Positions 55,901-64,000 of a stretch of 64,000 nt of DNA are shown piece after piece (position 1 is the first letter of the stretch; every line of letters starts with the position of its first letter). The notes beneath the pieces are model-generated. The model was given only the letters and a program-made list of their open reading frames with translations, was not told the origin of the DNA and did not search any database. The translations under genes and the position numbers were made by a program. The stretch spans positions 181,274,789 to 181,338,788 of the forward strand of contig CM041293.1 of the NCBI GenBank assembly GCA_023052935.1. Direction: 5' to 3'. The DNA comes from Piezodorus guildinii (lineage: Eukaryota; Arthropoda; Insecta; Hemiptera; Pentatomidae).

Positions 55901-58900
55901 TAAGAAAGTAATTGTTAAAGAAAATTTTTGCTCATTTCTCCTTTTATTGGTTATCAAATTTAACATTTATATTCTGTTTTTATTAATGCAAGCCGATAAT
56001 GTTATATTAAATTAGGTCAATAAAGACGATATGAATTTTTTTGGGGGGGGGTGGTGGGATTTACTCGTAATATTCAGTAATTTTTTTTTAAAAATTAGCA
56101 TTCATGTCCTGTCAAACTATTTCAATCTGAATAAAACCTCTATGATAAAATCCTATTAAAGTTTACATCGATTTAGCTTGGTTAATCAAAATCGTTAGAG
56201 CTACGTTTTAATAAAATCGTAAAAAAGTGCAAAATAGCTATTCTTGTCGAAAATTTTCATAAATGTATTATTTTTTTTTCTAATCTTTCAAATTTATTAC
56301 AATTTTTTTTTCAGTTGCACGACAATAGGAGATTACACTCGCGTTTTTCGATGCAATTTGTAGGGTAGGGTCATCACTCCCTACGCCTAATTTTATGAGT
56401 GGCCACCATTTGGCTGACGGGTCTCACATACCCGAGGGAGAGGCTCCTGAGTGAATCCTTATTTAAATACATCCTTATAAATTCCCCGCCGGGTCTGGGA
56501 TTCGAACTCACAACTTTAGCATGAGAGACTAGCGCGCTAGCCCTAGTAAATGTTTTTTTTTCGATACCTATCCTTGCGGAAGATTAAGGTTTCTCCTTTT
56601 TTGCATATTTGCAATTTAAGGAGTTATCTCTCTTCATGTTAGTTTTTCATGATTTATATTTTTATTTAATGTGTCCGGTGATGGAGCTAAACTAATCCGT
56701 AGGTAGATTGTATACTTACCCTTACTCTGTTCCTCACATCCGGATTGAAAACAAAAATATTTTAGAAAATTAAATTATTAAATAATTCATTTTAAGCCAA
56801 TCTTATTCATAAACTTTTAAATTTTAAACAATATTTATTTTTTCATTGCGTCTATTTTATGACCTAATATTTTTTGTTTGCTTAATTATAATCTTTAATT
56901 GAAAGATTCTGTATAATAATAGGAAATAATCGCATTAATGAAAAAAATTTACATATCAGTAATTCAATTTTTTATCTCTACAATATTTGTCTGTATTGTT
57001 TTTTTGGACAGAAAAAAATTTACCTATAATTTTGCAAATAAAACCCTTACTTTATTCCGAACCATGTTTTCCTCTATTTTTTTTTCAAACTGCTAATTAT
57101 ATAATTGACAGTGAATGAGTAAGTCTGACTTGATAATTTATATTTGATAGACATCATTATACAGTTGCACTTCCGCTGTTTCCCTCTAATTACACCGGCA
57201 GCGCTAAAAAATAAAAATAAAATGTGACATATTCCAGCTTTTTAAATTTATTATAAACGTCAAGAACTACTTCTATATTGCGTGATACATAATAAAATAA
57301 CGGAGTAATTGTTGAGTGTATATCATGTAAAAAAATTCCAGAGATGCGGTAATAAAAAACACACAAAGAAAAGTTATAGGCTATAAATAAATATATAGAA
57401 GAAACAATTGAAGTAAAAATGAGCAAACATATTTTTTGTTGATGGATTGACATAAATTACGATAAAATTAAAAAATATTACGAAACATCGTGGGTGCACT
57501 ATTTTATGTGAAAAAAGAATTGCTTCACAATGACTTTGACTTACAGTTTCGGATACTAACACAGAATATTATAAAAATTTCCAAGACAGACTTGCAAGAT
57601 GAACCCATCTTTGAGCCTAAACACTCAAATCCAGCAGAAATCCGTACAATCCCACCCCGGCCGCTTTTGAGGAGGTAGCCTAGATGCTATTAAGTTGAAT
57701 TAACGATTAATCATAACATCCTTCTTTCCAATCTCCAAAACCTTCAAATATCAAACAACGTTCTAAAATGGTTTATTTTATCCTTTTTTATCCTATCGAT
57801 CTTAAACTGTCATGATACCAAATGAACCTCCTTCCTCCGCCATTGCCTTAACACGTGGTTTTCCTCAGGGATCCTCACTCTCACCGACTCTTTTTTCCAT
57901 CTATATTAATGACCTCCCTGACTGCATCCGCCACTCACAATACCACCTATATGCAAATAATCTGGAAATCTATCTTTCTTTCCATCCTTCCGCAATGCTA
58001 AATGCTATCCAAAAACTACAAGATATTGGCAACATCAACGCATGGGCTACGTTGGCTAAATGATTTGAAGTTGAATGCAGGAAAAACCAAAGCCATTCTC
58101 ATCGGTTCCAAGAACCTTGTAAATTCGCTTCTATATTATCCACTCCTTTACCTCAATAGCATACCTATCTACTTCCACACCTCAGTAATAAACCTTGGAG
58201 TCATTATTGATCAGAACCTATCTTGGAGCAATCATATTTCTGAAATCACCTGAAAATCCATCGCTATCCTAAAACAATTTCAAAGATTTCGTGATTCTAT
58301 CCCACCTAAAACCCGTACGCTACTCGTCCCTTCGCTCATTTCCCCCCAGCTTGACTACGGTTGCCTCGTATATGGCGGGCTGTCTGAGAAATTCGATATG
58401 AGACTCAAAAGACTTATGAATTGTTTTAATAGATCCACATGTGGAATCCCCAGACGCTCCCATGTTTCTAGAAGGTATACCGAGTTGAATTGGCTCTATC
58501 CCTCTTTCCGTAGGCAGTACCTCCTAGGTGTCTGTCTCTTCCGACTTTTCAACACAAAATAACCTCCTTATATTCTTGATATGCTTACCACTTGTTCCTC
58601 TGTCCATTTAGTAAACACTAGATCCCAACCCATAAACTTGTATATACCTTCACACAAATCCTTTGTTATTCGCGCTACCCTATTTTGGAATTCCTTGCCT
58701 GTATCCATTTGTAAATCCTTATCATTGTCCATTTTCAAACACCAACTATTTCTCCATCTCCTAAAGTATCAATCTTCCCACCATATGTAATATTTAAAAT
58801 CTATAGATGATAACTATTCATTGTCACAGAACCTGTCTTTTATTGTTAAGCTGAAGTCTTAAACGACCAGACAATTATCATGTATACTGTACTTTTCTTG

Positions 58901-61900
58901 TTATTTTTAGGGGACTACTCGTCCCAGAATAAAATAACTTTTCATTCCATTTCATTTCATTAATTAGGATTTTAACATATTTGCTGATGGGTCTGAACAT
59001 TCGAATTCATCATCATCTTTCTGCTCATCATTTAGATTATTACGATTTTTTTTTACCAGTTATTCTATATCCTTTCAAGAATAAAAAACCTTGGATACAA
59101 ATTTACTCTGGGGAATACTTATGGTGTTGCAGTTGTTTTAAGTCAGCTTCTCGACTGTATACCTGTGATGGGAAAATTTCTCTGATTCTAATAATTTTGA
59201 AGATATCAAGTCAAAACTAAACCAACAATAAGATAAGGTTTTGCTTTATATATTTTGTTTCTACAACTTATTAACTTTTTTTTTATTTGTATTTAAACAT
59301 ATTTATTGATATTTACAACTTTATTATTATATACAACAAGTAAATGTGAACATAGACACAAACTGACATGAAATACATGAAGAGACGCAACCCATTGCCA
59401 GCACTCCAAACATATTTTAAACTAGAAGGGCTCAGGGCCATCCTCGGAGGATTATCAGGAATTAAAGAGGATGATAGGATAAAAACTAGTGGATTAGAGT
59501 GAAAATGAGTTTTTCATGGAATGATCGATACCTGGTTCGGGCTAATTCAGTAACATATGGGATATTAAGTTCTTTATGGATAAGCTTATTCGTGACAAAG
59601 TAAGGAGCGTTAAGGATTTTAGAAAGAATTTTGGATTGTAAGAATTGGATACGAGAAGAATTCGGTGGTTTAGTAGAGCCCCATATCTCTACTCCGTAAG
59701 TAAATATCGGTATTATGATGGTCATGTAAATAAGTCTTTAGTAATTAAGTGGAAGGTTGGAGCGTTTGTCCAATAAGTGTTGAAATAGTCGAAAATTTAA
59801 AGTAAACAGTTACTAATCCTCTACCTTTGTATTATGAACATTAGCTTCCCACTTTTTAGTATACCTCCAAACATGAACATGGAAACACGCAATTTTCGAG
59901 TAATACTTTTGTACGAGTTTGAACTCGGCCATTCAGCAGCTGAGACCGCTAGAAATATTTGCAAGGCGTTTGGGGAAGGGAGTGTTAATGACCGGACTAT
60001 TTGTTGTTAGTTTGCTAAGTTTTCTCCTAGGGATACCGACTTGGAAAACTTGCCCCGATGAAGACCGTCCGTAATAGACAACGATGTCCTCAAACATACA
60101 GTAGAAGGAAATCCCTACCAAACAGTTAATGGACTCTCAGGACAACTAAATGCTAGTTCATCTACCGTTTACAGACATTTAAAGTTAATTGGGTAAGTTC
60201 TGGGAAATTTTAGAAAATGATGATCAAGTGAAAAGTGTGTTTTCAGATTTTGTTCCACTTTAAAGCTCAGAGTTTTTCAGTTCGGGAATAAAAAAGTTGG
60301 TGTCACGTTGGGAAAAATGTGTTGAAAAAGAAGGTAAATACTTCGAATAAAATTATCTTTTTTCATGTCGTATTTTTAATAAAAATCCTTATCTTGAAAA
60401 CGGACTAATGTGACACAACCCAATAGATTGTGTATGCATTGTCCTTAATATAAATATTCTATCGGCAAGTTCAGCAATATTGATAGAGAAATTTCTTAAA
60501 AGAGGCAAAGTAAAAAATTATGGAACTCGTACAAATGATAACTCTATATGATTTGGCATCAAGTAGGTTGATAAGATGTGGGAAACACTTGCAAGGCATT
60601 AATGTCTAAAGTATTATATTTCGATAAAGAACTGAGTTTCAACCATTAAATTTTATTCTGCCGTTCATGACATTTAGAATTAATATAAAACATTTAATGC
60701 TTAGATGAAGAAATACATTTGGCTGCACGACATCAAGTCCTGTAGCAGTGATATTCAGGAAGCCTACATCAACACCTCCTTCAGATACGCCGGTCAAGGA
60801 GCCTTCTACCTCAACATAGACGCCTTCACACCTTGGAAGTTCGAACACCTATACGTGAGTTAAGTATCTATAGAAAATATAAAAATGTTGAAAATTTTAT
60901 CCCATGCTTTATTATTTAAAAAGATCTACAGTATATGCATGTGTACGCAGCTGAATGTCTTGCAATGAACGGAAAAGGTAGAAGTGAAGGAGAGAAATAT
61001 CCTGAGAATTCTTTGAAGGTAGAAAACTTATAGGGCTCATATTCTTACACAGTAAACCCTCGTTTTAAAGAACTCCAAGGGTCCAAAAATTCTCTATTCG
61101 TTATAAAAGAATTCGTTATATCCGAAATAACAAAATCTGGTGCGGGCAACACACGATTTTCACTTACCTCCATTTCTAAAATCAATGAAAGAATTTTCAA
61201 ATACAGTTAGAGATAAAAATACGTGAAACTATTAAAAAAATAATTAATTTGAATTTATACAGAAACATATGTTTTATTAAAAAATGTATTATATTATTAT
61301 CTAAAATAATCAGTTAGTTTTATCTTATTTTCATCACTCTCTATTAATTTTTAAAAGCTTGAGTATAAGATAATATTTTTTCTAAAATCTTTAGCTTTCC
61401 AACGTTATATCATACATGTATATTACTACTCTTATGTTCAAAAAAAAAAATTGCATTAAAAAAATATTTGTTTCTGTTTTCCCCTTTAGTTGGGTGTCGA
61501 ATTCATTCAATTTATATATTTACCTGTTTTTCAACAGTGGTAACAATATAATTTAGTTATTTTTATAGAATCAACAAAATTAAAGGTACTTTAGAAATAG
61601 AATATTTAAAATATCGGTATTTAAGCCCTGTCAGACCATTTTAATCCTAATGAAACCTAAATTATATTAAAGCCCATTAAATTTTACATCGATATAGCGA
61701 AATTAATCAAAATCGTCGGAACGGTTTTCCAGAAAATCGAAAAAAGGCGCAATATGTATGGTATAAAGTGGCTCTTCCGGTAAGCTCATTTTGGTGAAAA
61801 AAATGTTGTAACGTCTCGGACGTATATTTGTTTTTAATATGAAATTTCAGTTTCATAGGACTTACCGTTTCCGCCCGGGAGTTACCTACCACACACACAC

Positions 61901-63455
61901 ATACACACACACCACACAGACATTTTTGCGGGGCTTAGTTATTTGGACTCAGGGGACCCTAAAATGTGTATTTCCTTTGAAAACTGGGCAGTATAGGCGC
62001 GAGATTTCTTCTTATTTAAGCTTCTGTAAATCAAATCGTTTTATAGCAGGTACTGCCACGTGCCTCGGGCAATTTATGCGCTCCTTGATGTGTGAGATGC
62101 TTAAGAAGTGATCCGAATCCACATTAGCACCTCTGAAGACCCTCACATCCATTATACTGCTGACAAATCTTCCACTCACTAGAAGATGATCAATTTCATT
62201 ACCATGCCGGCCATCTGGGGTAGTTCACGTTCCCTTATGTCGTTTGTGCGAAAACCGGTTGCTTGCTACAACCAAGTTCTTTGATACAGCAAAGTTAATC
62301 AGCCTTAAACCATTATCGTTAGATTCTTCGTGCAGGCTATGTCTTTCGATCGTTGGCTCGTAACAAGCCTCCTTTCCAACTTGGCATTGAAATCACCAGC
62401 TACTAATTGTATATTGTATTTTGGACAGCAATCAATTGCTCTTTCTAACATATCATAAAAATCTCCCTTCTCATCCTCTTCGGCATCTTCGATGGGAGCA
62501 TGAAAACTGGACACACTTAGTTTACGGAATTTCCTATGGATTGTGATCAAGCATATTCTGGGACAGATGGCTTCAAATGCAATCACATGTCGTCTAAGCT
62601 GTCTCCCAACAACGAAGCCTACGCCAAATGTGTGGTGGTTGTTACCACTATAGTACACTGCATGGTTCTTCTTCTCTAAGATATCTTGAACAGTCCATCT
62701 GATCTCCTAAATGGCAGTTAAGTCCAACCTAAACCTGTCAACCTGTTGAAGGAGCAATTGTAGTGCTCCGGGTCTATAAAGTGATAAAACATTCCAAAAT
62801 CCTAGATTTATCCCATGACGTTTGCCATGTCTTATCCGTTTGTGACAGTCCGTATCCGAGGCCTTTGAAGTTTGATGTTTCATGATTATATTAATTTCGG
62901 GCAGTGGGGTAATCAACCCTCCTACGTACCCTAGTATGCTGGTGGGGCTGCCACCTTAGTGCCTGCATACTTGCACCACCTTCAGGGGCATCCACCTAGG
63001 AAAGGTGCTCCTAGGGTGTGTACTGTTAGTGACCTTAGTCTGTAGTGTGGGTGTGTTTGTATTATATACTGTTAGTGACCAGTGGCTGATTGCAGCCTTT
63101 CAGCTGGGCGATGGAATCGCCAATTCCCTACGCCTACTATACAATAAAACTATTATAATACAAAATTATAAAAATTTCAATTTCCTAAAACATTTCCTTT
63201 AGTATCTTTTTGAAATCAGCGTCTAAATTTTATTCTCTTCATAGTTCCTGTTTATACATTTTAGTAGAAATTTATCCACTTTAATTTCACCTTGCACAGC
63301 TGTTCGTGGACTTGCTGAAGTGCCCAACGAAGATAAAGACCGAAGATTGTGAGAAAATGATGTCCTTTCCGGCCGGAGACCAGTGTATCCTGGATAAAGC
63401 TTACTTCCGTGGACTCTACGGTCAGTTCACTCCTACCATATCCTGTCCAATAATG
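52889..63455 (+). CDS. Secreted DUF1091/ML-like protein, gene 2, 3' end outside window
   Basis: Exons 52889-52960, 60705-60854 and 63300-63455 join in phase 0 to 126 codons and end at a GTAAAT donor, so at least one more exon lies beyond 64000. Residues 1-22 are a signal peptide (hydrophobic LAFLLVVATL, Ala-rich cleavage area). Cysteines at 37, 82, 91, 103 and 123. Exon sizes (24, 50, 52 codons) and the CPI motif at the end of exon 3 match gene 1 (28, 52, 53; CPIPP), which argues for paralogy although overall identity is low. The expected last exon should begin with the GNY-like motif. Intron 1 is 7.7 kb of mobile elements; intron 2 holds a HEL copy and an RTE fragment. Ligand and role unknown. 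Confidence 0.7.
53154..53712 (-). mobile_element. HEL repeat, 3' part, in gene 2 intron 1
   Basis: Intact palindromic 3' end at 53158-53180, TG run at 53281-53298, continuing to the middle of the element at 53712 where Penelope-like sequence begins. Confidence 0.7.
53720..54128 (+). mobile_element. Penelope-like element end
   Basis: AT-rich lead with repeated CTTTATAACTATCATCTTA- and CTTTATAATTGTCATCTTA-like units, then the hammerhead-like motif at 53986-54028 and CACACCCCCAACCATCTTCC, TCTCAACGGTCAAC at the right, a motif also found at 34203. Confidence 0.5.
53986..54031 (+). ncRNA. Hammerhead-like ribozyme motif
   Basis: CTGATGA (53993-53999), stem II GGCC (54001-54004) with GGCC (54014-54017), GAAAC (54018-54022), then GTC (54023-54025). 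Stem I can form GCC (53990-53992) with GGC (54026-54028). Stem III is only two base pairs, as reported for the small hammerheads of Penelope-like elements, which are thought to cut as dimers. Best preserved of five such sites in the window. Confidence 0.55.
54129..54611 (-). mobile_element. HEL repeat, 5' part, in gene 2 intron 1
   Basis: Starts at ATATCATGTAGGTTTCATTC and runs to GTAAGTAAAAGTCATGTGTC, CGCACTAGA at 54611. Overlaps the content of 53517-53712, so it is a separate copy rather than the other half of the previous one. Confidence 0.65.
54640..54745 (-). mobile_element. Penelope-like end relic
   Basis: The minus strand reads CTTAAGGACGGTCTTAGAGG and CCGAAACGTTGTAAAATA; stem II and GAAAC are kept but the CTGATGA box is lost. 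Confidence 0.4.
54746..55915. other. AT-rich intronic stretch
   Basis: No exon of gene 2 or other gene recognised; A-run at 55528-55545. Confidence 0.4.
55920..56250 (+). mobile_element. HEL repeat fragment, old
   Basis: TTTCTCCTTTTATTGGTTAT, GTCCTGTCAAACTATTTCAA, AAATCCTATTAAAGTTTACA and AAAATCGTTAGAGCTAC appear in family order. Confidence 0.55.
56335..56550 (-). mobile_element. tRNA-derived SINE (family S1)
   Basis: On the minus strand GGGCTAGCGCGCTAGTCTCT then GTGAGTTCGAATCCCAGACC (B box), CCGGCGGGGAATTTATAAGG and a body ending near 56335 with GTAGGGAGTGATGACC. Same family as the insert in the Tc1 element at 8850. Confidence 0.7.
56551..57714. other. AT-rich intronic stretch
   Basis: No repeat or exon recognised; T-rich runs at 56270-56315 and 57075-57090. 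Confidence 0.4.
57715..58960 (+). mobile_element. Family A retrotransposon 3' half, inactive
   Basis: RT region: NNVLKWF, then ALTRGFPQGSSLSPTLFSIY, INDLPDCIRHSQYHLYANNL with YANN replacing YADD, INAWATL, frameshift, KLNAGKTKAILIGSKNLVNS, VINLGVIIDQNLSWSNHISE, stop, then LISPQLDYGCLVYGGLSEKF, WNSLPVSICKSLSLSIFKHQ and the 3' UTR with GGGGACTACTCGTCCCAG and an A-rich end. Both catalytic aspartates are lost. Relative of the open frame at 3-2144, in the opposite orientation. Confidence 0.8.
59280..59794 (-). mobile_element. Jockey-clade 3' fragment
   Basis: The minus strand encodes LDKRSNLP, IIIPIFTYGVEIWGSTKPPN, ILSKILNAPYFVTNKLIHKE and LNIPYVTELARTRYRSFHEK, then a 3' UTR to a T run at 59274. 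Bounded on the right by a mariner that lacks its left end. Confidence 0.7.
59795..60423 (+). mobile_element. Mariner deletion derivative, copy 5, 5'-truncated
   Basis: Begins inside the leader (AAAGTAAACAGTTACTAATC) with no left TIR; right TIR ends 60423 followed by TA. N-terminal part METRNFRVILLYEFELGHSA, RNICKAFGEGSVND, then a stop in the HTH. After SRHLKLIG-type sequence the element jumps to ENDDQVKSVFSDF, a larger deletion than in the other copies, removing the shared junction itself. Confidence 0.75.
60705..60854 (+). CDS. Gene 2 exon 2
   Basis: Acceptor ATGCTTAG (weak pyrimidine tract), donor GTGAGT. 50 codons: MKKYIWLHDIKSCSSDI to FTPWKFEHLY. The ATG at its start is internal to the predicted protein. 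Confidence 0.7.
60855..61133. other. Intron 2 start, no feature
   Basis: AT-rich; nothing recognised. Confidence 0.35.
61134..61988 (+). mobile_element. HEL repeat in gene 2 intron 2, 3' end missing
   Basis: TCTGGTGCGGGC at 61134, full interior, CA run at 61889-61918, and GACTCAGGGGACCCTAAAAT near 61950. Ends in TTGAAAACTGG where RTE-type sequence starts, so the palindrome is absent. Confidence 0.75.
61990..62930 (-). mobile_element. RTE-type retrotransposon endonuclease domain
   Basis: Minus strand, frames 62916-62707 and 62658-62305 and onward: LGFWNVLSLYRPGALQLLLQ (N of the AP endonuclease), an in-frame stop, then YYSGNNHHTFGVGFVV, SFHAPIEDAEEDEK, LVAGDFNAKLE (catalytic GDFN), a frameshift, TPDGRHGNEIDHLLVS and ANVDSDHFL with the catalytic SDH. 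The domain is complete but frameshifted, and the RT part is missing beyond 61990. The 5' leader appears to continue to about 63125. Confidence 0.8.
63300..63455 (+). CDS. Gene 2 exon 3
   Basis: Acceptor CCTTGCACAG, donor GTAAAT. 52 codons: LFVDLLKCPTKIKTEDCEK to TPTISCPIM, with four cysteines (residues 82, 91, 103, 123). Confidence 0.75.
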
Positions 63456-63557
63456 GTAAATATCAGGTCTGTCTCTAGATGTCATAGTATTTGTATGTCT
63501 GTTAATTAATGTATTATGTTTTAATGTGCCGTAAGGATCGGTTTGGGAAAATTTCTC

Positions 63558-63837
63558 TTTTAAGTGGTCAAAAGGGAGTGGAGTCGTCTAGTGGATAGAG
63601 CACTAGTCTACAGTACGCCGGATCCTGGGTTTGAATCTCGGCTAAGTCAGATTGTTATTTCTTCCGTTAATTCAGCCAACGGGCAGAGACCCTCCTGGGG
63701 CAGACTCAGCCTCTATAAAGTGGGAACCCAAATATTGGGGAAAAGCAAATCACCTCCTTGCAGGACAATTTGCCTAGACCCTAGTACGAATCTCTATATG
63801 TATTGAGTCCATGTCCCTTAATGGGTAGTAGAGGTAC

Positions 63838-63875
<38 letters not shown>

Positions 63876-63882
63876 GGTTAAA
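63558..63882 (+). mobile_element. tRNA-derived SINE (family S3) with poly(T) end
   Basis: Head GAGTCGTCTAGTGGATAGAG (A box) and GGGTTTGAATCTCGGC (B box), body to GGTAGTAGAGGTACAG, then about 30 T. TTTTAAGTGGTCAAA at 63558-63572 and TTTTAATTGGTTAAA at 63868-63882 look like a diverged 15-bp target duplication. Confidence 0.7.
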
Positions 63883-64000
63883 TACAAAACAAACTTTAGG
63901 GCTTTGAAGCGTAAAACATCAATATTATCAAGGCTTATATGTATAATTATATATTTCTTAACCCTCTATAAAAAAGAAGAAATAATAATAATACTAAACA

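Noticed and set aside
57190..57453. 87-residue minus-strand frame in gene 2 intron
   Set aside because: Low-complexity Phe/Tyr/Ile-rich translation of AT-rich DNA; no family signal.

Overview
This window is AT-rich, intron-bearing animal DNA, almost certainly from an insect. The evidence is GT-AG introns, DUF1091/ML-like secreted proteins, mariner, Tc1, Harbinger and Transib-like DNA transposons, and Jockey- and RTE-type retrotransposons. A sap-feeding hemipteran is my guess, but the sequence alone does not prove it. There are no prokaryotic operons, rRNA, CRISPR arrays or free-standing tRNA genes. The tRNA-like segments are SINE heads.

Host genes: two paralogous genes lie on the plus strand. 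Gene 1 (27306-32181) is complete: four coding exons, 189 codons, all introns in phase 0. Gene 2 starts with a signal-peptide exon at 52889-52960, continues at 60705-60854 and 63300-63455, and runs off the right edge. Both encode small secreted cysteine proteins with the same exon layout. Introns are long because they are filled with repeats.

Repeats: most of the rest is nested mobile DNA. The commonest family, called HEL here, is about 0.8-1.0 kb. It starts TCTGGTGCGGGC, carries ACTTTCACTTAC near one end and its complement at the other, has a 16-bp palindrome at the 3' end and a CA microsatellite at a fixed place. This architecture resembles nonautonomous Helentrons (Helitron2/DINE-1 type). 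Other families are: retrotransposon family A (an uninterrupted 714-codon EN+RT frame open at the left edge, plus broken copies); Jockey-clade fragments; RTE-like fragments; mariner deletion derivatives sharing one internal deletion; a Tc1 relic; a Harbinger relic; tRNA-derived SINEs; Penelope-like ends with hammerhead-like motifs; and a Transib-like MITE with RSS-like termini.

Region by region: 1-6.7 kb, retroelements and an inverted HEL pair; 7-11 kb, Tc1 with a SINE inside; 12-16 kb, fold-back HEL and Jockey pairs; 16-27 kb, mixed relics with two mariners; 27-32 kb, gene 1; 32-43 kb, nested insertions, Transib-like elements and an inverted copy of gene 1 exon 2; 43-52 kb, nested Jockey, mariner and a 17-bp minisatellite; 52.9 kb to the end, gene 2 with a repeat-packed first intron.

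The most notable observations are the inverted exon-2 copy at 37720-37833, the heptamer-23-nonamer ends of the Transib-like elements, the HEL family architecture, and several insertions datable by perfect target-site duplications.
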